The notes beneath the pieces are model-generated. The model did no database searches. It was not told the DNA's origin and saw only the letters and a program-made list of their open reading frames with translations. Positions 24,214-33,321 of a stretch of 64,000 bases of DNA are shown piece by piece (the first letter of the stretch is position 1; every line of letters starts with the position of its first letter). This DNA is from Proteus terrae subsp. cibarius. GTDB taxonomy: Bacteria > Pseudomonadota > Gammaproteobacteria > Enterobacterales > Enterobacteriaceae. Where the stretch lies: positions 2,170,001 to 2,234,000 of the forward strand of contig NZ_CP047349.1 of the NCBI RefSeq assembly GCF_011045835.1. The letters run 5' to 3'. Made by a program: the position numbers and the translations under genes.

Positions 24214-25974
24214 TCAACGTGATCGGCTCTTATGTTGTCGTTTTGCCTTTTTAGCTGCCTGCTCAGCTTGGAGCTTAGCTTTACGCTGCTCTAGTGCTGG
24301 CATGACCGCCGCTTTTTCAGGTAAAGGGCCTGACTGTATCGCTAAGACCTCTAACTGAGATAGGTTTTGCAACCAGCCACGGCGTGAAGGTGGCACTTTG
24401 CCAATCGGTAACACGCCAGGCTTATCAGACCGCTTGGCCCTTTTATTCTGCGCTATTAATGCCTGACGACGGCGTTCTAGTCCTTGATCGGCAAATTTGA
24501 TAGACAGATTGCCATCTACTGCCGCCTTGATTACTCGCGCCTTGAACTCAGGCGAACCATTCACGGTAATACGATTACCGTAACGCTCCATTGCTACCTT
24601 TAGCGCAGCTAAGACACTGGTTTGGTTGGAAGCCGTCGACACTTGTAGACGCTCACCATCATCACGCACGGCGCTGTTACCTGCTCGATAAATAATGGTG
24701 CCTTTTTTCGTAATCGTATCGACCATTGCTTTGGGCTCGGCCTGAACTGCATCCCCGTTTAGTGTGTTGCCTTTAAGCTTTTGTGCAGCCTCTCGGCTAC
24801 GTAGCGCTTTGAGGGCTTCGCTATCTCCCTGCAATGCCTGGCTCTTTAACCAATCCGCCCAGGTTTGGCGTTTATTGCTTTGATATATCGTTTGCCGTTG
24901 CTCTTGGTAACGCTTGTGAATGCGCTCAAGCTCGCTTTTCAATGCATTGCTGGCCTGTTTGTACAAAAGCTTCTTAGTAAGCTTATTGCTACCGGTTAAC
25001 TTAATCGCTGCGCGACGGCCACGCCCTTTCCTCTTGGCGTTATCAACCTGTCGATCTTTATCACGACGAGCCTGTTCAAGGGCTTGCGTTTTACGCTCTG
25101 CGGCATGTTTCTGCTCTGCTTGATAACGGGCATATAGCTCGGTGGTATTCACCTTTAAGCGAACAGGTCGGTGTGTATATTGGCGGCTCGGCTTAATAGA
25201 ATCCGATGCAGTCGCTTCAAAGGGACCAAGGCGCGCTTCGAGTTTGGGTTTAGAAAACTCACGTCCCAAGGTGCTCGCTTTGATAATCGCTTCACCATCG
25301 GCAACGATCACTAGACCATTTCCTCTGGTTCTTAACTGCAAACCATTGTCCTGCATGACCTGGTGCAGCACCTGCCAGCTATTGGCTGATTTAATCTCGT
25401 CCATGCATTCGCGCTTCACCCAACCCACTAAGCTTTCAATACCCGAATGCCGCTCCATATCCATCGCACGTGATTCGGCCCCGCGCTTGCGCGGTATATG
25501 ATTATCCGGCTGCAAACCAAAATCCTGCTCGATGGCCTCGCACATTTCCGCTAGCTTCTTATGCGGGTAGTACGGCTCATGGATTGTGTTGCGCGTGGGA
25601 TGGATTTTATTGATCGCGATATGGATATGTTGGTTGTCCGTATCGTTGTGCACAGCACTGACACGCTGATGTTCTCCATAACCCAAGCCTTGGCAAATGC
25701 GCTCTTCTATCGCGGCCAAAGTATGCGCTTCTAACTGTTCACCATTAGGGAAGCTCACTATGAGGTGGTAGGTTTTATCACTCTTCGCTCGGGTGTTCGC
25801 GAATTGAGTTGCTAACACTTCGCTGATCGCATCGCGCACGGTTTTCGCTTCACAGTTATTTAAACGAACGTTACCAAGTCGATGCTCTTTGCTCTGGTGA
25901 TCGGTGATGTAATTCACCAAGCCCGCAAAGTCAGATTTCCCCTGAGAACGCATCGGTACATGCTTGACTATCAT
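24214..25974 (-). CDS. traI: MOBP-type relaxase, TraI (IncP-like)
   Basis: A 586-residue relaxase that would nick oriT and lead the strand into a recipient. The N-terminal domain has the catalytic Tyr in GLVNYITD (Y22) and the metal-binding histidines H109, H116 and H118 in VHNDTDNQHIHIAINKIHP. A long basic helical tail follows, with a further conserved region near residues 430-520. The ATG overlaps the traJ stop (4 bases). With the RP4-like oriT upstream, this is an IncP-type mobilization module. No coupling protein or full transfer system is present, so transfer must depend on a helper. Confidence 0.88.
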   Translation of the reverse strand: MIVKHVPMRSQGKSDFAGLVNYITDHQSKEHRLGNVRLNNCEAKTVRDAISEVLATQFANTRAKSDKTYHLIVSFPNGEQLEAHTLAAIEERICQGLGYGEHQRVSAVHNDTDNQHIHIAINKIHPTRNTIHEPYYPHKKLAEMCEAIEQDFGLQPDNHIPRKRGAESRAMDMERHSGIESLVGWVKRECMDEIKSANSWQVLHQVMQDNGLQLRTRGNGLVIVADGEAIIKASTLGREFSKPKLEARLGPFEATASDSIKPSRQYTHRPVRLKVNTTELYARYQAEQKHAAERKTQALEQARRDKDRQVDNAKRKGRGRRAAIKLTGSNKLTKKLLYKQASNALKSELERIHKRYQEQRQTIYQSNKRQTWADWLKSQALQGDSEALKALRSREAAQKLKGNTLNGDAVQAEPKAMVDTITKKGTIIYRAGNSAVRDDGERLQVSTASNQTSVLAALKVAMERYGNRITVNGSPEFKARVIKAAVDGNLSIKFADQGLERRRQALIAQNKRAKRSDKPGVLPIGKVPPSRRGWLQNLSQLEVLAIQSGPLPEKAAVMPALEQRKAKLQAEQAAKKAKRQHKSRSR

Positions 25975-26345
25975 TGATCGGCCCTCGGCCGAAGAATGGA
26001 TTCCATAAGCGAGCTCATTTGATCTTGCGTCGCTTTAATACGATTAAGCACCGCTAAGATTGTATTGACTCCCACATTCGCTACCTTGGCATCATTACTA
26101 AGCCATAACTTAAGCAAACCACCCAAACGCCCTAAGTCACCATTCACTCTTACCAGTTCGCGTACCTGTTCTACATCGGTAATACCTTGAATGCGATAAC
26201 CTTGGCCGACTTCACGTAGATAAGTAGAAGTACTAAGACCTGCTTGCACAGACAGCGACTCGATCAACTCACGCTCCTCTGGCAGACAGTAAACCTTAAT
26301 CGGTGGGCTATTCTTTCGAGTGATCTTGTTCGTGCTGTTCCCCAT
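25971..26345 (-). CDS. traJ: TraJ-like oriT-binding relaxosome protein
   Basis: A 124-residue protein with a ribbon-helix-helix type start (PPIKVYCLPEERELIESLSVQAGLSTSTYLREVGQGY) and a GDLGRLGGLLKLWL segment characteristic of TraJ/MobC relaxosome accessory proteins. In RP4, TraJ binds the oriT repeat and recruits TraI. I chose the ATG at 26345 (MGNSTNKI) because the longer frame would read through oriT. It lies next to oriT and overlaps traI by four bases. Confidence 0.8.
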   Translation of the reverse strand: MGNSTNKITRKNSPPIKVYCLPEERELIESLSVQAGLSTSTYLREVGQGYRIQGITDVEQVRELVRVNGDLGRLGGLLKLWLSNDAKVANVGVNTILAVLNRIKATQDQMSSLMESILRPRADQ

Positions 26346-26400
26346 GCTTTGCCTCCTCTCTCTGGCCCCGCAGGGCAGGATTAACGTTGAGCTCCGAAGG

Positions 26401-26475
26401 TGCGAATAAGTCAAAAGTGAAGAGGCTTCGCCATGCTTGCATGGTGTGCCTACTTCACACATCCTGCCCGCATTT
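26401..26475. other. RP4-like origin of transfer (oriT)
   Basis: Matches the IncP-alpha oriT layout: GAATAAG, then an imperfect inverted repeat GTGAAGAGGC (26417) / GCCTACTTCAC (26448), then ATCCTGCCCG, the IncP nic region. The nick would fall between G26466 and C26467. It adjoins traJ and traI as in RP4. Confidence 0.85.
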
Positions 26476-26667
26476 CAACTTTGGTTTTATCACGGAAAGT
26501 TATGCATGCCCTTGTGCATTTCTCTGCATTTAACTGTTTATTCCTGTGTAAACTATGTTTACCCGATAAGTCAGATACTTATAGCGGTATGACAGCGTAC
26601 TTATAGCGACTGAATAGCGCTAAAATAGCGGCCTTACAGCGATTTATGTGTATTGGCTTTACTCAAT

Positions 26668-27020
26668 ATCACGACACAGAAAAACACCGCTTTCCTAACA
26701 CTTTCCGCTCTAGGCTAAATTCAAAGCCTTCGTATTTAACTGCCCCTCAAGTGTCAATGAATGTTTAAACACCAAGGTAACCACCATAAAAATACATAAC
26801 TTCCAAAAAAATGATTTCATTGACAGTTTTGATCACGACACAGACAAACATCGCTTTCTTAACACTGTCCGCCCTATGGTAAATTCAAAGCCTTCGTGTT
26901 TGACTGCCCCTCAAATGTCAATAAATGCTTAGACGCCAAGGTGAAAGTAATAAAAATTACTTTATCTTCATATAGTTAAAAAATACAACTTCCAAAAAAA
27001 TGATTTCATTGACACTTTTG
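26668..27020. repeat. Long direct repeat, two diverged copies
   Basis: Copy 1 at 26668-26831 and copy 2 at 26832-27020 begin ATCACGACACAGA and end with CAAAAAAATGATTTCATTGA followed by CA(G/C)TTTTG; copy 2 has about 25 extra bases near its end. No protein is encoded. Placed between oriT and the iterons, they may belong to replication or partition control. Confidence 0.8.
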
Positions 27021-27039
27021 AGCAACCTATTGATCAAAG

Positions 27040-27257
27040 TTATCCACAATATTTGTTTGTTCAACTACAGGTTTATTTTTTTATATAGGTATACCTACAG
27101 GAAAGACTATAGGAGGTTCTGCAACCACATGTTATTAAAAAGCTTTTTAGCCTTTCTAGAAACAGAACATGCGTACTCAGAAACAAAACATGCGCAGCCA
27201 GAAACAGAACATGCGCAAAATCCCCCCTTTAAAGGGAAACAGAACATGCGTGGATAA
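27040..27257. other. Replication origin: iterons with flanking DnaA boxes
   Basis: Four copies of GAAACAGAACATGCG (the second with one change) at 27159, 27180, 27201 and 27236; the first three are spaced 21 bases, i.e. two helical turns. A perfect DnaA box TTATCCACA lies at 27040-27048 and an inverted TTATCCAC at 27250-27257. The repA gene follows. This is a plasmid-type oriV. Confidence 0.85.
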
Positions 27258-27312
27258 CTTTCTAAACACCCAGGCTTACTAACATCAAGAATGGTGCGTA
27301 CATACTGTTTCA

Positions 27313-28320
27313 TCACACTTCAATATCCCGTGAAACCTGTAGCTTTGTCTGACGAGGTACTTGAGGAGCACTAGGCTTCAAAAGCAACCCTTTTTCGGTT
27401 GGAGTAGCATCTAGCTCTGGCCATGCCTGCTGTACCTTTTTCAGTCCATCCTTAAACCGCTGCTTAAAGCTTTTTACATTGGCATAATTAGACCCCATTT
27501 GCTCCATCAAACCTGACCACGGAATAATTGTGGCTCGCTTTAAGTAACTCACCCGATAAGTCGCCCAACAATATATGTCTAAAGCCATCGGAGAACGCTT
27601 AATCAACCGCAACACTCTCATATCCAGAGGGACCGGTTTATCAGTAATCAATTGAAAAAATTTAGGCGACAGTTCCACCCAAGATTCCCATAGTGAATCT
27701 TGATCAGGTTGCTTCGTACTCCACCAAATATGGGAAATATCAGCAACTCTGGCTCCAGTTTCATCTTCACAAATATATCCACTTTCATCATTTAGCTCTG
27801 TATAGCTAACACTGATCGTCGTTTTAAATAATCGCCGCATTTGTTCTCGAAAAGGACCAATGGTTCCATTTTCGCCTCCAGTTGAACCTAGCCCTAGCTC
27901 TTCCATAAAACGTCTTTGAGAATGTCCCAGATCAAGCTTGCGTGCTTCCTGTTCAGTGATAAAACCACTGTCCAGTCTTGACTTATTTCTTACTGCTTGT
28001 GTACTGACCCAAACCAACAACAAACGTGCATAGCAACCGTAAGGCAAACCTACAGATGAGGGGGTCATCATGTGCATTGTGAAATGACCATTCTTGCGGC
28101 TCCACTCATTCGATTTGGGCTTACTATGCGGTATAGTTGCTTGAATCAGAAGCCGCGCGATAAAACCGAGTTCATTCGCTTCCTGAGCACTGCGCTCCTG
28201 GATTGCTATGATGTTGTCGATATATTTCGTGCTGATCTCTAGCTTACCGCTGGTAACCGAGGCACTTTTTCGCCGAGTGGTTCCCTTAGCCTGAACATCC
28301 GTTACATCTTTAATCGTCAT
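27313..28320 (-). CDS. repA: RepA-type replication initiator
   Basis: A 335-residue protein of the plasmid RepA family (PF04796 type), recognised by GLPYGCYARLLLVWVSTQAVR, the LGSTGGENGTIGPFREQMRRL stretch and a VELSPKFFQLITDKPVPLDMRVLRLIKRSPMALDIYCWATYR core. It would bind the adjacent iterons. An integrated island with its own replicon may replicate after excision, helping its stability and transfer. It lies 12 bases below the AlpA-like gene in one leftward operon. Confidence 0.82.
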   Translation of the reverse strand: MTIKDVTDVQAKGTTRRKSASVTSGKLEISTKYIDNIIAIQERSAQEANELGFIARLLIQATIPHSKPKSNEWSRKNGHFTMHMMTPSSVGLPYGCYARLLLVWVSTQAVRNKSRLDSGFITEQEARKLDLGHSQRRFMEELGLGSTGGENGTIGPFREQMRRLFKTTISVSYTELNDESGYICEDETGARVADISHIWWSTKQPDQDSLWESWVELSPKFFQLITDKPVPLDMRVLRLIKRSPMALDIYCWATYRVSYLKRATIIPWSGLMEQMGSNYANVKSFKQRFKDGLKKVQQAWPELDATPTEKGLLLKPSAPQVPRQTKLQVSRDIEV

Positions 28321-28332
28321 GTGGACTCAGAC

Positions 28333-28557
28333 TTACCAAATAAAACCAGGTCTTGCGGCTTTTAACGCAGACCTACGTTTTTCTTCTATCCAGTTCTCAA
28401 CCTCAGCCAGGTCCCAAGCAACACTTCGGCTGGTCAGAACAATACGGCGAGGGAACTCCCCACGCTGTTCCAGGTTATAGATGGTTCGATCAGATAGCGG
28501 AACCATACGCAGTAATGTTTTTCTATTAATCAGTGTCTTATGTGCTAGTTCATGCAT
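28333..28557 (-). CDS. alpA: AlpA-family DNA-binding regulator
   Basis: A 74-residue MerR/AlpA-like winged helix protein: RMVPLSDRTIYNLEQRGEFPRRIVLTSRSVAWDLAEVENWIEEKR is the classic pattern. Family members regulate integrase genes or act as excisionases. The ATG at 28557 has AGAGG at proper spacing; upstream in-frame ATGs do not. It leads the alpA-repA operon. Confidence 0.85.
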   Translation of the reverse strand: MHELAHKTLINRKTLLRMVPLSDRTIYNLEQRGEFPRRIVLTSRSVAWDLAEVENWIEEKRRSALKAARPGFIW

Positions 28558-28714
28558 GGTAATACCTCTACTTGCTGTAAGAGGTTTAATCATGCCAAAC
28601 ACGATAAAAGTTTAATCTTAGATTCAGGACAGAAAGGTGGAATATGAATGCTAGCCTTAGCATGCCATTACAAGACATTTCCTTTTATTGCCAATTAACA
28701 GATAAATTCTTATA

Positions 28715-29899
28715 GTGAAACTTTATAAAAATCGCATGTTGAGACTGGGTAATGATATGGATAGTATTGAGTCAGAAAAAGATGCAGCAAAGCGCTTAGG
28801 CTTATACAATTTTTTAATCATAGATAAAGGCTGTGATGAGTTTGTATCTCAGGCTATCAAAAGATTCCGGGATGAATGGGGGCCATATTCTCAGTACTCT
28901 ACGCGTAGGAATATTATTAACTTAATTCACAAATCATTAGACAATAGCATTTCAAGATTTATTAATAATCTTCCTGAGAAGTATCAATATTTCTTTCCAA
29001 AACAAGACAAAAAGATATCTTTAAGCTTATTGATTAAAGAGTTAGGTTTTCAAGAAGCCCATAAGGAAATAAAAAGACATCTAGCATTTTTCATCGAATA
29101 CAATAGTTCTGGCACTGAAACAGATAGACGATTTATCGCCACTTTAGAAGCAATAATAAATCTAGTTTGGATGTGTTATCTAAGACGGCCGAAATTCCAA
29201 GAGTACTCAACTGATGTAAAAATTAATACTACTAGAAAGCAGACTTTATGTGAGTTCTGCGGCGAAAAAACAGAATTAACGTCATTTATAGAATCATTAG
29301 ATAAGAATATCATTCAATATAAAGATCTAGACGATATAAAATTAATGGCTCTAAGCCATAATTTTTGCTCACTCCATAAACAAAAGAAAAATAATACTTC
29401 GGCTTATAAACGAGCAAAACGCTCTCAAAATCAGTTTGAAACCGAAGTATTAAGATTACGCCGACAAGTAGCCAAACCAGATAAGCGTAATGCTATGTCA
29501 GGTGATGAACTCATAGACGAATATTTCTATCTCTACCTTCAGGGGAAAATGGTCACGTCAGAACAAGCTGAAGCTTATATGAACTATGTACGCAAAACAT
29601 TTGGCAATCAAATAAAAGTCGATACAACTATGCTCCATCACTTACATGAGATTTCGGATTCTCTGACTAATGAAGGAACTATGATTTCTTCCGGTGATAT
29701 TGACAAAATTCGAAACATAGCTCGAAGAATGGTCGATTCGAGGATCACTGATAACAAGAAAAGAATGCTAGTTTTGAAACAAAGAAAGCTTAGCCAAAAA
29801 GAGATTGCTCAAGAACTTTCAGAATACACTGGTCAGCACATAATTCACCAAACCGTATCTAAGGCGCTTTCATCTGTTCGAGATGAATTTTTTCTATGA
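28715..29899 (+). CDS. Unrecognised protein with zinc-finger-like and C-terminal HTH segments
   Basis: A 394-residue protein of unknown family. Near residues 178-225 there is LCEFCGEKTEL followed after about 40 residues by NFCSLHKQKK, a C-x2-C...C-x2-H pattern that could bind zinc, followed by a basic helix (AYKRAKRSQNQFETEVLRLRRQ). The last 50 residues (RKLSQKEIAQELSEYTGQHIIHQTVSKALSSVR) look like a helix-turn-helix. The frame opens with GTG at 28715 without a clear ribosome binding site, so the true start may be the ATG at 28736 or 28757. It diverges from alpA. A regulator of the island is plausible. Confidence 0.6.
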   Translation: MKLYKNRMLRLGNDMDSIESEKDAAKRLGLYNFLIIDKGCDEFVSQAIKRFRDEWGPYSQYSTRRNIINLIHKSLDNSISRFINNLPEKYQYFFPKQDKKISLSLLIKELGFQEAHKEIKRHLAFFIEYNSSGTETDRRFIATLEAIINLVWMCYLRRPKFQEYSTDVKINTTRKQTLCEFCGEKTELTSFIESLDKNIIQYKDLDDIKLMALSHNFCSLHKQKKNNTSAYKRAKRSQNQFETEVLRLRRQVAKPDKRNAMSGDELIDEYFYLYLQGKMVTSEQAEAYMNYVRKTFGNQIKVDTTMLHHLHEISDSLTNEGTMISSGDIDKIRNIARRMVDSRITDNKKRMLVLKQRKLSQKEIAQELSEYTGQHIIHQTVSKALSSVRDEFFL

Positions 29900-30354
29900 G
29901 TTAATTTAGCCGCTAAAATTTGACTCAAAAGTAACGGGGTTTCATCTGACAGGCAGGTATGAACGTTCAAGGAGGGGATCATTACGATAACTTGGCGCAA
30001 TTATTAGTTCAACTGAGCAAAGCAGACGTTCGCCTAACTTGTTTCTGCCCCATTGTGAGTTAGTATCATGATTTTAGGCTTAGTGTGACACACGCCGATT
30101 GACCAAATTTTAGTAATGCGGCAAAGTTAATAAATAATCAAGTGAAGCGAGCTTGCACGCAGCCACCGCCACCGCCAGTCAGCTTCAAGTGATGAACAAA
30201 TATTCCCAATGTTGACGGAATACGGCTAGTTCAGACGCAAGGAAGTCAAATAGCTAATCATCATGCGAACCTCTTACGTAATTTGCTTCCCACAAAACAA
30301 GCCACGGTGTCAGCGCCTTTGCGTTATAATCATTTTTGTGCCTGAAATAAAATA
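29900..30354. other. Non-coding region between two unknown cargo genes
   Basis: About 455 bases with no convincing gene. It contains TTCGCCTAACTTG at 30030 and GCGTTATAATC at 30321; both resemble fragments of integron recombination boxes. The second sits 31 bases before the next start codon. Confidence 0.4.
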
Positions 30355-31887
30355 ATGAAACCTATAAAAGCCAAATATACTGAAATTGTCTTACTCCTAG
30401 CCCGATACATTCCTTGGGTATTTCCTAAGTGGCTTCGCTTTATGGCAAAGAGCTACTCTCGAAAAGAGCAAGAATCGATCCGGCATCTATATGAAAAAGA
30501 GGATCGAATTAAATCAGCCAGTCTTTTTGATGGAAGCTTCAAGTGGAAAGCTATAAGCGTAGTTGTAAAGGTTGAGCATGATGATTTGGACTCGATTCGC
30601 CGATGGCTAAAGTCCAATGCATCTCCTGGTGATTACAACCCTGAGAGAGATGATTCCGTCTTTGAAAACAAATATGACCATGGGGGCGGGTTCAGAAATT
30701 TGGGTTGGATTCATTTTCACAGAGAAAACAGGCTGACTTCGCTATTGAGAATGGAGGTAGAAACAGATTTTTGTGATTCTTGTTACGTGTCTCTGTCCAA
30801 GTACTCATATGGAATTAATTACTTGTCCCTATATTTCTTTCTGAAGGAGTCAGCCACAGGAATGGTATCCAGCGTTGACGTTAGCGAGATAAGTAGATAC
30901 TACGCCTTTGCTTCCGCAAATCCATTTTCACAGCAATTTAGACTTATTCAACATCATAACAAACGAAACCTAGTTGAAGATCTTATAAATGAGAATATAA
31001 ATAAGGTTTGCAGCGATGTGGTCAGTATGGCTAAAAAAGTACTTAGACTATGGCGAATAACTAAGGATGAATCAAAGTTAACGCTAATTGCAGATATCTA
31101 TCGAGATACTAATGAGCCTTATTTTGTTGAAGTTGATGAATGCGAGGATGATAGCCATGTTCACGTTTGTCCGCGAAGTTTTAAATTTTTAGATGAAAAA
31201 ATAAGTAGTGATAGTTCAGAGCACTTCATAACAAGTAACATGGTAGAGAAGAACCATCTAGATGCTGTGTTTATAAAGAGCAAAAACATAGAAGAGTTTG
31301 ACCAGTTTGATAATTTTGCTCGGAATGGGTTGACTCTATACGACTCACACATATTTATCTCAATGTTTATTGATGTAGCGAGACAACACGTAGAGATTTC
31401 GGAGTACGCTAATTCAGCATTGTTGAAGAACTCTAACAAGGTTGAAACAAACTATGACATACTTTTTGAATCTACCAACAGGCTAGAATCATTAAGGGAA
31501 AATATTCTGGCGATTCAGAAAGAGATTCCTCATGGCTGTAGAGAGCCTTACTCAGATAGCGCAAAAAGAATTGCAAAGTATAGGCTTAAGCTCGCTGATA
31601 AATTAAAAGCATCTATAGATCGCAGGGTGTACGGGCTAAATAGTGAAATGCAGGTTCAAAATCTTCGTTTCAATAGGGCATATTCATTGCTTGTTGGGGT
31701 TTTGATTATAGTTCAGATTTTACTGGCGGTACTAACGATAGACTGGGGTAACTTAGACGAAAGATTTAATTCGAGTTTTCTTAAGCGTGAGGACTTTGTT
31801 CTGAAACAAAACTCAACGGAGACGGACGAACATAACAAAGTACCGCAGTCGACCACTAATGCGTCGGAGTTTGGCGTTAAGCCATAG
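30355..31887 (+). CDS. Unrecognised 510-residue protein with one C-terminal TM helix
   Basis: I do not recognise a family. The protein is mostly polar and mixed helix/strand, with one strong membrane segment near residues 445-465 (YSLLVGVLIIVQILLAVLTI) and a polar tail. Helical stretches before the membrane segment (ESLRENILAIQKEI; ADKLKASIDRRV) could form a coiled coil. It stands in the island cargo zone with CBASS and Abi genes, so a defence role is possible but unproven. Its last codons overlap an attC-like pattern (31830-31882). No clear ribosome binding site is seen before the ATG. Confidence 0.6.
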   Translation: MKPIKAKYTEIVLLLARYIPWVFPKWLRFMAKSYSRKEQESIRHLYEKEDRIKSASLFDGSFKWKAISVVVKVEHDDLDSIRRWLKSNASPGDYNPERDDSVFENKYDHGGGFRNLGWIHFHRENRLTSLLRMEVETDFCDSCYVSLSKYSYGINYLSLYFFLKESATGMVSSVDVSEISRYYAFASANPFSQQFRLIQHHNKRNLVEDLINENINKVCSDVVSMAKKVLRLWRITKDESKLTLIADIYRDTNEPYFVEVDECEDDSHVHVCPRSFKFLDEKISSDSSEHFITSNMVEKNHLDAVFIKSKNIEEFDQFDNFARNGLTLYDSHIFISMFIDVARQHVEISEYANSALLKNSNKVETNYDILFESTNRLESLRENILAIQKEIPHGCREPYSDSAKRIAKYRLKLADKLKASIDRRVYGLNSEMQVQNLRFNRAYSLLVGVLIIVQILLAVLTIDWGNLDERFNSSFLKREDFVLKQNSTETDEHNKVPQSTTNASEFGVKP

Positions 31888-32110
31888 AAAATTTAATCTG
31901 AAACTAACAAGCTACAGAAAAGTTACTAAATCGGATTTGTCCAAAAATCAGTTACGTTGAATGTCAGTTACCTTAACAAGCTTAAAATGAGACGAGTCAA
32001 AAATGATACTTAGATGGCTGTCAGATATGATTAATTTCTCATCAAATCTGACAGATCAAGTTAAGACTTACTCGTATAATTGTGTTACTCGTATAATTGA
32101 TAGCAAGATA
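31888..32110. repeat. Spacer with hairpin and 15-bp direct repeats
   Basis: CTGTCAGAT (32018) pairs with ATCTGACAG (32046). TTACTCGTATAATTG occurs at 32068-32082 and again at 32085-32099. The repeats lie just below the stop codon of the integrase gene and may be protein-binding sites. Confidence 0.5.
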
Positions 32111-33298
32111 TTAAGTGGTCCACTCATCAATCATGTCAGACCAGTCCTGCAACATGGCCGCGCGCTGTTCTCGGTATTCGGCTTTGTTGTAAACAGCCCT
32201 CACTCCTTTCTGTTCGTGCGCCAGGCATTTTTCTATCCAATCAGTGTTGTATCCTGCTTCATGCAGCAGTGTACTCGCTGTTCTACGAAGGTCATGCGGC
32301 CCAAACTTACTTAGTGACTGCCCATCCTTTTGCGCGGCCTTGTATGTCAAATCCATGACTCGGTTCATCGTCGCACTACTCATGGGAGCATCAGAGTCAT
32401 AACGGGAAGGAAGAATGTAATCAGACCCACCGGCAAATGTCTTCAAGGCAATCAGAATGTCCATCGCCTGGCGCGACAAAAATACCAGGTGAGGGTTACG
32501 CCGTTTCATCCTCTCTTTAGGAATCGTCCACAACGCTTCGCTAAAGTTAATTTCATTCCAGGTTGCATTGGTTAATTCGCTTTTGCGTACCATAGTCAGC
32601 AATAGCAACTTTACCGCAGCACGAATCGAAGGGGTGGTTCCTACCTTTTCCATATAGCGGTACATCAAACCAATCTCAGCCGGTGTTAACGTTCGGTCTC
32701 TTGGCTCAAACCGCGCGATACTTGCGGGCCTCACCAGGTCTGCCGGGTTCTCAACTTTCTGCCCTCTCTCAATCGCCCATCGATACACCTGGAGTACAAT
32801 GTCACGCGTATGTACAGCCGTTGCGGGCGCTCCACGCTCTACTATCGCGTCAGTCAGTGCTCGCAGATCTTCATGGGTGATTTCGGTCAGCTTCTGATTG
32901 CCAAATTTGCCCTCTAACTCTCGGGCGTAGACTGAGCGACGCATATCCCGGGTAGAGTCGGCCATCTGATAACCACGCAGCCATTTCTGAGCCCAGGCCC
33001 CAAAGGTTTCAGCATCTTTCGTTCTCGCCTTCGCACGGGCTTTCTCTTTGGCCGGTGACTTTCCATCAGTAACCATTCTCTTCGCTTCATTGAGACGCTC
33101 ACGCGCTTCTGCTAACGTGATGCCTCCTACTCCGTAGCGGCCAAAGGTAATGGTTTCTTGTCTGCCATTGATCGAGTAGTTGTAGCGAAATGAGATAGAA
33201 CCCGCAGTGGTCACAGCAACATAGAGGCCATCACGGTCATTGACTTTGTATAGTTTATCTTTGGGTTTGAGATTGCGTAGCTTGGTATCAGTCAGCAT
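32111..33298 (-). CDS. int: Tyrosine integrase targeting guaA (P4/DUF4102 type)
   Basis: A 395-residue tyrosine recombinase. The N-terminal DUF4102 arm-binding domain (LTDTKLRNLKPKDKLYKVNDRDGLYVAV...FGRYGVGGITLAEARERL) is followed by a SAM-like core-binding domain and the catalytic domain with R238 (MVRKSEL), H335-x2-R338 (HDLRRT), H361 (LAHEQ) and nucleophile Y370. All catalytic residues are present. It lies about 300 bases from the guaA end with arm motifs in between, the expected place for an enzyme acting at guaA. It is the only integrase in the array and may also act on units A and B. Confidence 0.93.
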   Translation of the reverse strand: MLTDTKLRNLKPKDKLYKVNDRDGLYVAVTTAGSISFRYNYSINGRQETITFGRYGVGGITLAEARERLNEAKRMVTDGKSPAKEKARAKARTKDAETFGAWAQKWLRGYQMADSTRDMRRSVYARELEGKFGNQKLTEITHEDLRALTDAIVERGAPATAVHTRDIVLQVYRWAIERGQKVENPADLVRPASIARFEPRDRTLTPAEIGLMYRYMEKVGTTPSIRAAVKLLLLTMVRKSELTNATWNEINFSEALWTIPKERMKRRNPHLVFLSRQAMDILIALKTFAGGSDYILPSRYDSDAPMSSATMNRVMDLTYKAAQKDGQSLSKFGPHDLRRTASTLLHEAGYNTDWIEKCLAHEQKGVRAVYNKAEYREQRAAMLQDWSDMIDEWTT

Positions 33299-33321
33299 GT
33301 TTCGACCTATTATTCTTGTTT

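Noticed and set aside
27159..27250. Short regularly spaced repeats that might be a CRISPR array
   Set aside because: Only four 15-base units, 6-base spacers, no cas genes; the setting next to repA with DnaA boxes makes them iterons.
27000..27257. Plus-strand frame of 85 codons with repeated ETEHA-like residues
   Set aside because: The repeated residues come from the iterons; this is the replication origin, not a gene.
30030..30329. A second full attC between GCCTAAC and GTTATAA
   Set aside because: Boxes are nearly 300 bases apart and the inner arms do not pair; only the right-hand boundary is worth noting.
32003..32314. Plus-strand frame of 103 codons near the integrase
   Set aside because: Runs through the hairpin and direct repeats and antisense into the integrase 3' end.
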